Source: Viola odorata
Taxonomy: Eukaryota > Streptophyta > Magnoliopsida > Malpighiales > Violaceae
Direction of reading: 5' to 3'
Assembly (NCBI GenBank): GCA_963691705.1
Contig: OY829542.1
Location: 41,289,105 to 41,353,104 of the forward strand
Length of the DNA: 64,000 nucleotides
Shown piece by piece: positions 1-9,873 of the stretch (positions are counted from its first letter, which is position 1; each line of letters starts with the position of its first letter). Under the pieces are notes generated by a model that worked only from the letters and a program-made list of their open reading frames with translations, had not been told where the DNA came from and did not search any database. The position numbers were made by a program, and so were the translations under genes.

Positions 1-3000
1 GACACAGGCTTCATTCGCGAAGTCCAATATCCAACCTGGTTAGCTAACCTAGTTCTTGTTCCGAAGCCCAACGGAGACTAGCATATGTGCATCGACTTCA
101 CTGACCTGAACGATGCCTGTCCCAAAGATTGCTACCCGCTCCCTCGAATCGACCAACTAGTCGATCAGACCGTCGGGTATGCGAGTCTGAGCTCGTTAGA
201 CGTCAACTCCGGATATCATCAAATCCCTATGGTTGTCGAGGATGAAGAAAAGACCACCTTTATCACTCCAAAAGCCACTTACTGCTACACGACGATGCCG
301 TTTGGGCTGAAGAACGCTGGAGCAACCTTCCAACGTATGGCGAATAAAATATTTGAAAAGCAAATTGGAAAGAATGTGGAAGCCTACGTTGACGACATAT
401 TGGTCAAAAGCTGAAGCTTCAAGGACCACTTGCTCGACCTAAAATAAGTATTTGACGTGATGAGAGAATACCAGATGAAGCTGAACCCCCATAAATGCAT
501 GTTCGCATTCCAAACGGGTAAATTTTTGGCTTACGTGGTCAGTTAGAAAGGTATCCAGCCCAACCCCTCGAAAGTCAAAGCTATCTAGGACATGATATCT
601 ACTCGAACTGTCAAGGAGGTACAAAAATTAAAGGGCGTGTTATCGCCCTAGGGCTGTTTATCTCCAAGCAAGGCGAGAGATGCCTTCCTTTTTTTCAAGG
701 TCATACGCAAGAAAGCCCCTTTTAGGTGGACAGCGGAATGTGAAGAGGCTTTTACAAACCTGAAAGCCTATTTATCATCCGACCTGGTGTTGACAAGGCC
801 AGAACCAGGCGACACCCTATGCTTATACCTCGGCGTTGCTGATGAAGTGGTTAGTGTCGTCCTCGTTCGTGACGACAACCATCTGCACCGCCCTGTCTAC
901 TTCGTAAGTCATGTTTTGAAATATGCCGAGCTGCGGTATGCTCGCATTGAAAAAATAATGTTTGTGCTAATACAGGCCACGCGAAAAATGGACAGATACT
1001 TCCAAGCCCATCCCGTCATCATACTTACTGACCAGCCCTTGAAAAGGATATTTCGGAAACCTGAGTCTTCAAGAAGAATGTTGATTTGGGCCATCGAACT
1101 TGAGCAATACGGGTTGCGGTATAAAAATTGACCCTCCATGAAAGCCCAAGTCGTAGCAGACTTCATAGCTGAGTGCACCTTCACAGAGGACCCGTTAACG
1201 GACCTACCGGAAGAGGAAAAAGATGACTTGGATCTCCCATTCCCTGAAACCTACACTGACTTGTGGGTCATTCATGTGGATGGGGCAAAGAATCAGGAAC
1301 TAGCCGGAGCCGAAATCTTCGTCATTGGGCCGCACGACATACAGATACGATACGCCATCAGAATACTGCAGCCATTATCCAATAACGCAGCGGAGTATCA
1401 GGCGTTACTGGCTGGACTCAGGATAGGAAGAAGCTTCTCCACCAAAGCCATACATGATATGGGAATGATGGGAGACTTACAACTAAAAATCTGTGGAGAT
1501 TCCAAATTGACAATAGACCAAGTCTTGGGACACTCTCAGGCCAGAGAGCCCATCATGGTTCAGTGCCTCGTTAAAGTGAAACGCGAGTTGCTAGAAATAA
1601 AGAAAAGTGGCATGCAGGTCAGCTTTGAGCACATCCCTCGAGAGGATAACGCTGAGGTAGACAACCTGGCCAAACTCGCTGCAAATTCGGAAGCGTCCAT
1701 ACCTAAGGGCGTATACTACCGAGAAATATCGGTACCTTCCTTCATGGAAGAGTAAGCGTAGCTTTGCGTGGAAGAAATCAAAAACGACTGGCGAATCCCC
1801 GTAATAAAATATTTGACACATGAGGAATTACCTGCGGATAACGCCGAGAAAAAGAAAGTGCTGAAACAAGCGACACGGTGTACATACTATGACGGGGAAC
1901 TGGTTCGGAGATGCTTTTCTCACCCAGCCGCAAAGTGTATAACAGAACAAGAAGGTCTTCATGCGTTGCGAGAAATCCATGAAGGAATATGCGGCATTCA
2001 CGCATCAGGAGGCACCTTGGCTACGCAATTTTTCAGGTCAGGATTCTATTGGCCTACTATTCGAAGATATTGCCACAATTATGCGCGGACTTGTCAGAAG
2101 TGTCAAAAGTTCTCTAAGATTCCTCGACAGCCCGCCACGGAAATCTCTGAAATTGTGACCCCTTGTCCTTTCGCGAAATGGGGGATCGATATCCTAGGAC
2201 TGTTTCCAAAGGCAAGGTCTCAATTAAAATTTATGGTCGTGGCGGTAGATTACTTCACAAAATGGGCAGAAGCGGAAGCGGTTGCCAATATCTGAAATTG
2301 TGACCCCTTGTCCTTTCGCGAAATGGGGGATCGATATCCTAGGACTGTTTCCAAAGGCAAGGTCTCAATTAAAATTTGCGGTCGTGGCGGTAGATTACTT
2401 CACAAAATGGGCAGAAGCGGAAGCGGTTGCCAATATCACAACGGAGAAAAATTGGCGTTTCTTTAAACACCAAGTTATCATGCGGTTTGGTGTACCCTGT
2501 GCGTTAGTCAGCGACAACGGGACGCAATTCACCAGCCAATTTTTTAGAGACCAATGCGCGGAATTCCAGATTGAACAAAGGTTCTCTTCCGTGGCTCATC
2601 CATAGACCAATGGTCAAGCGGAGGTGGCAAATCGAAGCATTCTCAGCGGAATTAAGAAAAACTAGGATCCAAAAAGAAATGGGCAGACGAGCTACCGTAT
2701 ATGGGCGTACCGCATGACCGTTAAAACCAGCACTGGAGAAACGCCTTTCGCATTGGCCTTTGACATCGAGGTCGTCACACCAGTGGAGATCGGTACTATG
2801 AGCCTGCGAGTGGCGTACTTCAGGGAGGAACTGAACGAGGAGAGGTTGCGAGAAAACCTCGACGTGTTACCAGAATGACATGAGGAAGCTCTTCTGAAAA
2901 CGCTCCATTATAAGCAAAAAATGGCGCGTTATCACAATAGGCGCGTCAAAGAACGACTGCTAAAAGCAGGCGATTTGGTACTCAGAGACAAACGAGCCGC

Positions 3001-3160
3001 CGGACAACGCATGGGGAAACTCAGTCCAAACTGGGATGGCCCATACCGCGTTACCCGCGTTATCGGAAAGGGAGCATACCACCTGGAAATACTTGATGGT
3101 ACTCCCTTACCTAACTCTTGGAATATTGCTCGTTTGAAATTATACCATGCTAGATTTTGA
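1..3160 (+). pseudogene. Outer element pol: reverse transcriptase, RNase H, integrase (decayed)
   Basis: Reading across frames gives RT (about 1-650; motifs LPRIDQLVD, SGYHQIPM, MPFGLKNAGATF, YVDDILVKS), a Ty3-type RNase H (about 780-1130, LTDQPLKRI), a second RNase H of the plant archaeal-like type (about 1255-1700; VDGAKNQE, NNAAEYQALL, CGDSKL) and integrase (about 1770-2870; HHCC finger ending CQKCQKF, then KWGIDILG and VSDNGTQF). The tail ending LKLYHARF stops at 3160 with no chromodomain. Numerous stops break it, for example TAG at 79-81 where the inner element has the RT tryptophan (NGDWRM), TGA at 412-414, and TAA/TAG around 1753-1761. A 145-bp internal duplication shifts the integrase frame. 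It cannot make a functional polyprotein. Confidence 0.93.
2146..2435 (+). repeat. 145-bp direct tandem duplication inside the integrase core
   Basis: The segment 2146-2290 is repeated at 2291-2435 with about two substitutions. It covers the first catalytic region (KWGIDILG to AEAVANI). 145 is not a multiple of three, so the duplication shifts the frame. It is absent from the inner element's integrase. Confidence 0.95.
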
Positions 3161-3283
3161 TATATCTTTGCACCTCTTTGCTAACGCCAGCCCTAACGTG
3201 CACTAACACTTGAATAGAGAATATTCTTGTCTGTTTTGTGGTTGTTGACTATGTGCAGATGATAAATGAAGAAGGATGCCAGG

Positions 3284-3790
3284 AGTGAAAAGTCCTATCC
3301 TTGTGACGGCCGGTCCTGATCAGACGGCTCACTAAGTTGAAGGCACGCCCTGGCATACCTAAAAATAAGTGTCGGAAGTGAAAATTCCTATCCTTGGGGG
3401 CAGCCGCGCTAACACATGTGGGCTGCTAAGACGAGGCACGTTCCGACACCCCCGGGAGTGCAAAGTCCTATCCTTGTGGTAACCGTGCTAACACAGGCAG
3501 CCCACCAAGATGAGGCACGCCCCGGCTTCTCTGGGAGTGAAAAGTCATATCCTTGTAACCGGGCTAACACAGACGGTTCACAAAGACGTGGCACTCCCTA
3601 GAGAGATAGTAACTCCATCCTAGAAGTGAAAAGTCTTATCCTTGTGATGACCGGGCTAATACAGACGGCTCACTGAGACGAGGCACGACTCCGGGATGCG
3701 AGGTCAATGCCTGGATATGAAAAGTCATATCCTTGTGATGGCTGGTCTTGATCAGACAACACACTAAGATGAGGAACTGTCCAGGCCGAC
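3284..3790 (+). repeat. 3'UTR tandem repeat array of the outer element, about six units of ~80 bp
   Basis: Six diverged units begin with variants of GTGAAAAGTCCTATCCTTGT and contain a GCTAACACAGACGGCTCAC-like middle and a GAGGCACG end (starts near 3286, 3369, 3454, 3535, 3622 and 3713). The same family lies in the same relative place of the inner element (15780-16260, opposite strand). Tandem repeats between pol and the 3' LTR are a known feature of Tat/Ogre elements. Confidence 0.85.
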
Positions 3791-3825
3791 CGAGGAACTT
3801 TGGAAATGCAGAAAGAAATCGCGAA

Positions 3826-3950
3826 ATACCAGCGAGTAACCAGATGGGAAGTCCCTGGCGAAGATGGCTGGTTGAGAAAGCGATGTCACAAAATCCCAGC
3901 GAGTAACCAGATAGGAAATGCCTGGTGAAGATGGCTGGTTGAGAAAATGA
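3826..3950 (+). repeat. Two-copy tandem repeat (~70 bp) downstream of the 3'UTR array
   Basis: The string CCAGCGAGTAACCAGAT followed by a GAAGATGGCTGGTTGAGAAA segment appears twice, about 68 bp apart. Confidence 0.75.
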
Positions 3951-3989
3951 CACGGATAATGCTAACGACACTTAGATACGGAGGCGTGA

Positions 3990-4880
3990 CGGCTCCTAAA
4001 AGGTAATTAACTACTAATTATCGCACAATATTTTGACTAATGCCCTAAAGCATCGACCGAGAATGTGCAGGACATCGTGGAAACGAGGGGGAGATTGACG
4101 CCCGCACAAGTGATAGTGTCATGTGGCATGTCATTACGATGAATACATGATCAAGGGCCAGTGTACTTGTGCCTCGGTTCGAGAAATACAGTCAGAGGAA
4201 CGCACGTGTTTGGTCCCCCTTGGATATCTATTCTTGCGAAAAGGGATAAGTCCGCGCTTATCTATATAGAATTCTTCATCTATATGGAATTGTTCATCGT
4301 TGGTCGAGAATATCTACGTCAGCACGATGTCGTTATAAAAATGCTCATCCTAGACGAAGTCTTATCGATTGAGTTATCTCTTCAGCGGTGTAACGCCTCC
4401 GGAAGGATATTGCCGCTTCGAAGGCGCGCACGGGTATACGCCACGCATCGTGGATAATATTAATTATAAGTCATTCCTATGAGTTCTACTTCTGAAGCTA
4501 TCTGCTAAGCAACGTTATTCTACACCGACATTGAAATGCGCATGATTAAGTCATGTCGCGTTGTTCGGCGTGGTATTCGTTATCGGCGTTTGTGGTCCTA
4601 CAGATTATATGGCGATACCATGGTTATCTCATTTTCTAGCGAAACTGTGTTATCCCGCCTCGGCAACTATCTTATCATAGGAGCTCAGAGAAAAGGAGAT
4701 GGTGGGAAAGGGATCAGTCACGAAAAGAAATAATATATATATATGCGATAACTGTTCAAGAAACCCGCAAGGGGCTACAAAAGGCAAAAACCCTCAAGAG
4801 TGAACAACAAAAACGGGTGGTACCCGATATCCAAAAAGGGCGATAAAAGCGCCTATCGCATGGTAGCCTTGCTGTCCCTT
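3990..4880. other. Non-coding stretch of the outer element between the 3'UTR repeats and aORF2
   Basis: No ORF here has recognisable protein character. Short ORFs at 4161-4457 and 4536-4733 resemble nothing and have no counterpart in the inner element. There is a short AT microsatellite at 4731-4743. It is probably 3'UTR of both the sense pol transcript and the convergent antisense gene. Confidence 0.5.
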
Positions 4881-6010
4881 GCCCTTCGTTACCCCCCATC
4901 CCCTGATCCCTTCCGAAAAGCGTCAATGAGGGCCTCAGCGTCATACACATCCTCCCCGTGAATATCCACAAAGTAGTCGGACATGATGCGGGCCGTATTC
5001 TCAATGTACCACTTGCCCTTCTCGGATGACTCTTTCTCTAACATGATTTTTTCCTCTTGTAATGCCGCCTTTGCAGCTCTCTCTACCATTAGAACAGCCT
5101 CAAGATCAAACACCTTAGCGGCCTCTTGCTCCCTGGCCACCTTCAAATCTTTCTTGGCCATCGCCAAGGCTATCACCAACCTTTGACATTCCCTTGATAG
5201 TTTCTTCCTTTCTTCTCGCTCCCTAGTGAGCTCGTCGGAAAGCTCACGACGAGCGGCACTAAGCCCATTTGAGGTGGAGGTAAGAGAGGCGACCTTCTGT
5301 GACATATACTGGGACCAGTAATGAAACTGAGAGAAACCAAAGAATAAAGTGGAACGCAGGAAGGCCACCTGCTCGTCAGCAGATTGAGAAAGGAGCGCTC
5401 CCCTCTCCTCGGGGGACGTTAACGCATGAGCAACCAGGAAAGAGGAAATCCCTGCAGAACTATCTCCCCCAACGGCCGCGAACCCAACTCTGCGCAAGTT
5501 GCTCAAGTCAACCTGATGGGTAACAGGACCAGACTCGCCTAATGAACTTAGATCGGCCATGAGATGGGGCGTGGTATCGACACTAGGATGATACATCGAG
5601 GCACTGGAAGGAACAAAGTGTAGGGTAGGCGGAGATGGAGGTTGATTAGAAGAAGTGCCCCCATGAAGCCCAAAAGAACCGTGAGATTGAAAGGGCGGAA
5701 AACTGACCCCCGTAAAATCCTCAGTGAAGCCCAGGACAGTGGAATAAGAAGGAGGAAGTGAGGAGCTAAGAGAATTGGGCGAAGCGTCAAAAGACCCAGA
5801 AACGCCCATAGTCCCCAAAGGGTCAGAAGACTGACCGCCAAGGGGCGACATCGAAGCAAAAATGGTAGTGTTGTCTTCTTCATTGACGGGACCCGCTGGC
5901 AAACTCATGTTTTCCCCATCAAGTCGCTGCCTCTTGCCAGAACGTCGAAGTATATGGCCTAGGTCCATGTCGTCCGGCGGCAGTAACTGGGTAGAGGCAA
6001 CAGCGGTATC

Positions 6011-6112
6011 CTGCTGAGAGAAGCATTAAGAAGAATAAGAAAATGAAAGAAAATGCCAAAGAGCATTAAGAAGCAATGATTGAGACAGTGCGATTATAAA
6101 AAAAACACATAC
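6011..6112 (-). other. Intron 2 of outer aORF2 (102 bp, GT-AG)
   Basis: The donor ACT|GTATGTG and acceptor CTCAGCAG|GATACC join in phase 0. The exon after it begins DTAV in both the outer and inner elements, and the two introns lie at the same place. Confidence 0.75.
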
Positions 6113-6480
6113 AGTAATAGTGTCATTAACCGGCACCTCAAAAGAAGCTGCCACGTCTGAAGAAAGAGTAAGGGCTGCAACGCGTACTGTCTTCTTCTTT
6201 TTCTTCTTTGGGGGAGCCCGAGAAGAAGACGCTTGAACAGAAGTGACGGCAACGGATATAACCAAAATAGAAATCTGAATGGTAGCAGCCCCCTCACCAA
6301 CCGAAGTAGAAGGCGTTTGGATGGGATTCACAGCCACAGTAAGCGATACAACTGGATTGACAGCCTCAGCGAAAGTGGTGGCGGCGGTGGCAGCGGCAGC
6401 AGCCTCCTCTTGCTCTCTTCTCCTTAGAGCCCTTCTTTCCCGCCTCCTAACGCTTTCAGGCTTCCAACCAGGTTTAGGAG

Positions 6481-6550
6481 CTGCACAATCACGATATAAC
6501 GTCAGCGTTAGTATCATCTGAAATAATGAAGAAAATGACATAACACTCAC
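6481..6550 (-). other. Intron 1 of outer aORF2 (70 bp, GT-AG)
   Basis: On the - strand the donor is GAGA|GTGAGTG and the acceptor is TTGTGCAG|CTCC. Joining gives a phase-1 codon and the sequence TPKPGWKPE, which matches NPSAGWKPD made by the equivalent join in the inner element. That intron is also 70 bp. Confidence 0.82.
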
Positions 6551-7077
6551 TCTCAACACAGGCTTGAATATCGGTCCCGCACGCGAGATTGCGAGTGTGG
6601 ACATAGACCTCCAACTCAAGCAGCTTGTCCAACCAGTTTTGCTCAGGCGGAGAAAGAATCCCCCGTTGGCCCCAAGCACTATCCCTGATATTGTGATTAA
6701 AACCAATCCGCCATCAGGGGCTTGGCAATTCAACGACAAATTTTTTTTCTTTCCAATCTTCAATGGAAGGCTCAAGGTGCAAGAGCTTCCAAGTGAAGGG
6801 TTTGAGCGAGTCATCGTCATAACGGGGCGATATCGCTAACACACCCCTACAACTATACAGTTGAAAAAGCAACTTAAGCAACAAAAGGGAAGGAGAGTTA
6901 ATCCCTTTGTATCTACAGAGTTGGAGAAACGCATAAACGCAACTGTACGCGTTGGGAGCTAACTGAACGAGATTCACATCCAGAGCAACAAATAGTCTTT
7001 TGATGAAAAGAAAAAACACAAGTTGGCTCGAGAGGGAGAAGCGAAAATGAAACAACAAAAGAGGGAAAAATAAACAT

Positions 7078-7098
7078 GTGTTGGGTTTTATAACCCTA
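7078..7098 (-). promoter_or_regulatory. TATA-box region of outer aORF2
   Basis: The - strand reads GGGTTATAAAACCC upstream of the aORF2 reading frame. The inner aORF2 has GGGTTATAAAAACCC at the same place (12536-12549). This conserved TATA element supports independent antisense transcription. Confidence 0.6.
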
Positions 7099-7148
7099 GC
7101 AGTCAGCCAAAATGACTATTGTAGCCGTCGTCGCGCGTACGACAAGTC

Positions 7149-7153
7149 GTAAG
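7149..7153. repeat. Target-site duplication GTAAG, left copy
   Basis: GTAAG directly precedes the TGATAAGAG end of the LTR and recurs immediately after the other LTR at 23458-23462. Confidence 0.95.
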
Positions 7154-7702
7154 TGATAAGAGTCCGATGGATACTGAGCAGGATCGGCTTGATCTGGGCT
7201 GGTCGGGAATACTGTACTGGGGTCTTCGTCACCTGCAAAGCACCGGAGGGGGTCTCCGGTGTAAACACTCCGATGCCAAAGTCAGTGCAGGTAGTCAAAA
7301 TGGCAGGGGTTCAGTACGCTATCTTAGGCTTACCCCCTTGTCTGAAAATGTAGGGGTATTTATAAGGAAAGGAAGGAGTGTACCGACAGGGGGTGGGAAT
7401 AGTCCCTGGTAGGTGTGGCTGGGGTGATAGATGCCGCTGGGGTGGCATTGAGTGATGTCATGTAGGATGACGTCATGCGGAGTGATGTCATGTAGGATGA
7501 CGTCATGCGGAGTGACGTCATGGATGACCTGGGATGGGATGCCGCATGAGAGCCCCCTCGCTGAGGTCGACCATCCCAGGGTCGGTCGCTAGGCTAAGGG
7601 CGGTAAGAACAGGGTCTCATCTCCCGCGGCGGGTACAGTATGTTGGCCGGGTCACCCGGCGGGGTAGTAGAGATGCCGCTTCTGTGGTATCGATAGTTAT
7701 CA
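7154..7702 (-). repeat. 3' LTR of the inner element (549 bp)
   Basis: It begins TGATAAGAG and ends TTATCA, a perfect 6-bp terminal inverted repeat with TG...CA. A TATA box (TATAAATA on -) lies near 7357-7366. U3 holds a 30-bp unit present twice (7451-7480 and 7481-7510) with TGACGTCA palindromes at 7468, 7498 and 7513. The other LTR has this unit once plus a 14-bp segment absent here, which accounts for the 16-bp length difference. About a dozen substitutions separate the LTRs in the first ~320 bp by eye. Confidence 0.95.
7451..7520. promoter_or_regulatory. Clustered TGACGTCA palindromes in the LTR U3
   Basis: Three perfect TGACGTCA palindromes start at 7468, 7498 and 7513, the first two within a duplicated 30-bp unit. 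The 5' LTR has two, and the outer element's LTR has one near 26558-26565. In plants this octamer is a binding site for bZIP factors of the TGA/CREB type, so stress- or hormone-responsive LTR activity is plausible. Confidence 0.6.
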
Positions 7703-7842
7703 TATGCCCAAATGAAAACTAGCCCGAGTGTTTACCAAGGGCTATCACAGCGTCTCCGGTCCTACCCCTTCAGAGGTTTCTGCCCTAATGAGGGCTCAAC
7801 AATCGAATAAGGTACATCTTCGAAATGCCTTTTTCCGAAGTC

Positions 7843-7850
7843 TATAAATA
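7843..7850 (+). promoter_or_regulatory. TATA box of antisense gene 1
   Basis: TATAAATA lies about 80 bp upstream of the ATG at 7932, followed by a CT-rich leader, as in plant Pol II genes. It sits in the retrotransposon interior on the strand opposite to gag-pol. Confidence 0.6.
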
Positions 7851-7931
7851 GGCTTTTCATTTTGCACTTGCCTCATAACTCTCACAACTTTTCCACCTCT
7901 CTCTTCAAATTTCCATATCTCTCTTCTTTTC

Positions 7932-8318
7932 ATGGACGAAGTCACCAAAAACTTCCTGCTCTCCAAAACCCATGCCCTGAGGAACTTAACTCAGGTAGAC
8001 ACCAATTTCCTGGGTTAGCTGAGCGTTAAGACCTCGGAGGATATACTGGAGCTCCAGGGGATGCTGACTCCCCTGCAAGCTAGACAGGCTGCTGTTACCC
8101 TGGAGGATTTCAGTCCCGTGGAGAAAGTGGTGAAGCTGTCGGTGGTTGTTTCTCAAATTCAGCTGCTGATGACGACGCTACAGCATAGGAAGGACTTGCT
8201 GGGATGCTGCCTGAAGAGCATGAGGGCCTATTCTTCTGAACTGACGGCTCTTGCGGATGCCCTGAGGGAAATTCCTTTCCTGGAATGGGAAGATGATGAC
8301 GCTGGGTCGAATGCCTGA
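7932..8318 (+). pseudogene. Antisense gene 1 of the inner element (128 codons, one in-frame TAG)
   Basis: The frame opens at ATG 7932 (MDEVTKNFLLSKTHALRNLT) and stays open to TGA at 8318, apart from TAG at 8016-8018. After the TAG it reads as a leucine-rich, likely helical protein (ILELQGMLTPLQARQAAV, SVVVSQIQLLMTTLQHRK) with an acidic tail (EWEDDDAGSNA). An AATAAA-like stretch at 8424-8436 could serve as polyadenylation signal. I recognise no family. It has its own TATA box and leader and lies nearest the 3' LTR. The outer element has too little space between aORF1 and its LTR to hold it. It is either a recent pseudogene or expressed through readthrough. Confidence 0.55.
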
Positions 8319-8793
8319 CCAGCGATGGGGATCCTCTCAGCGTGTCTTTTTGTGCTTCTCTAGGGCCACCTTTTGTAACTGCGGGCCGTTAGGCCTTTTT
8401 GTAATCTCGGGCCGCTGAGCCCTTTAAATAAATAAATATGCTTTCCCTTATTCACTTGCCGCACTGTCAATATTTTTCTTCTTTCTCATGTCGTCTTTCT
8501 TAGAAAACAACTTCTATTCTCACTAATTGTGAGCGTGGTGTCCCTTGGGATCCCGTAACTTTATTTGTCTACCTGGCTCATAATGACGATTTTCCCATAT
8601 CGCATCCGTTCTGAATATATTTTGCGCCATTTTTCAGTGTTAACGGATTGGGCAACGATTTCGGTGTCTCCTGGCTGGTGCAGCCTTTTGACAGTTGCGG
8701 AGTCAGATCTTTCCCCCCAATAGACGTTATCTCTGATAGCATTAACTGTCCTCGATAATACGCGAAAAGGCAGGCACGTTTCCTCACCTCGGC

Positions 8794-8800
8794 TATATAA
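8794..8800 (+). promoter_or_regulatory. TATA box of antisense gene 2
   Basis: TATATAA lies 68 bp upstream of the ATG at 8868. A CT-rich leader follows. Confidence 0.55.
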
Positions 8801-8867
8801 TGGAGCTCTTCCTCTCCTTCTCTGTTCATCTTTTTTCTTCTTTCTTCTCACTCTTACTGATATTTCC

Positions 8868-9356
8868 ATGGCTGACTCCCATTTGTTGTATACTGCCGCT
8901 CGCGATTCTCCTCCGACCCCTCCAACTTCTCCCGACTCTGACAATCCTCCACTCTCACCCCCCTAGAGGCCTGCCAGACATTCCGTAAAGTGTCGGGGTC
9001 GCAAGAGATTGAAGAAAACAAAGAAGCAATCTTTTGAATCCTTCTTTGCCGACTTTGAACCTCACTACCTTTCGCTGCGGCAAAAGGATGAAGCGTCACC
9101 ATCCGTCCCTTGTCCTTTTCCCAAGGACGGGACTTCTATGCAAGATGCCGCCCCAGGACTGGTTACCCCGACCCTGGAGGAAAGCTCCCACGCCGCTTCA
9201 AAGGAGGAAGCTGCCCCTACGACAGGTTCCGCGACTGGGCTTGGTAAAAGACCTTTCGAGATTGGCGAGCCCTTTCCTTTCTATAACAGTGGGTCGCCAT
9301 CGTCTTCGGAAGATTATGATTACGTCTATGACATACACTGGGCGGACGAAGACTGA
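8868..9356 (+). pseudogene. Antisense gene 2 of the inner element (162 codons, one in-frame TAG)
   Basis: The frame runs from ATG 8868 (MADSHLLYTAARDSPPTPPT) to the stop at 9356, broken only by TAG at 8964-8966 (PPLSPP*RPARHSVKCRGRK). The N-terminus is Pro/Ser-rich, then a very basic patch (RGRKRLKKTKKQ), an aromatic stretch (FESFFADFEPHYLSLRQ) and an acidic C-terminus (SSSEDYDYVYDIHWADED). The basic patch could be a nuclear localisation signal. No known domain is recognised. AATAAA occurs at 9400-9405, just downstream. It has its own TATA box and no counterpart in the outer element. Confidence 0.55.
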
Positions 9357-9873
9357 TGATGTCGCACTTATTGTAGATGCCGCTGGCTTTCTCTTTCAAT
9401 AAATAAAATAGAATGAAATGAAACAAAATGTCATTTGCCTTTTTCTTTTCGCTTTTGTTATAATCGCCGCCCTATGGGATAACTGCCGTTGGATAGCCAA
9501 TTACCGCTTCATACAACCATCTTTGTGGGGTTTCTTATAACTAACGAGTCTTTCTTTTACGACATCCGAGGCGAGCGCTTGACTTTAAGTTTCTATCAGG
9601 GTCTTTCCACGTGTCCCATTTGTCCCGTACGTGTCTTGCTGTGATAGGTTGCCCTTCTGTCTGACTTTTCCACCGTCTCTTTTAAAAGGAAAAATGCTCC
9701 TTCTTCGTACCTTTTTGCTCCTTTTATACTTCAGAACTCTCTTCGTTTTTCGCTCGCTCCGAGAAAATTCTCTCGCTGGCATCCAGACGACTCACCTATT
9801 AATTTCAACCTTCTCTCTTTCAAGGTATTCTGCTCGATCTTGCTATTGATTTTCCTTTGCTGCTTTATCTATC

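Larger units (their letters stand above)
4889..7058 (-). pseudogene. Outer element antisense gene aORF2 (Transposase_28-like protein, spliced, N-terminus lost)
   Basis: This runs opposite to pol. The exons are about 7058-6551, 6480-6113 and 6010-4889, separated by GT-AG introns at 6481-6550 (70 bp) and 6011-6112 (102 bp). The first exon retains the C-terminal half of the conserved domain (VQLAPNAY, IYAF-like, AISPRYDD, FVVELP). The middle exon is basic and Ala/Thr-rich. The last 374-codon exon ends in a coiled coil and a conserved tail (FHYWSQYMSQ, YDAEALIDAFR). The inner copy (12719-15012) shares all three exons. Damage: the first ~80 residues are missing, and a one-base insertion near 6715 shifts the frame just before a WRIGFN segment. 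TGG codons lost in the inner copy are intact here. The molecular role is unknown; the family is annotated as 'putative gypsy type transposon'. Confidence 0.75.
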
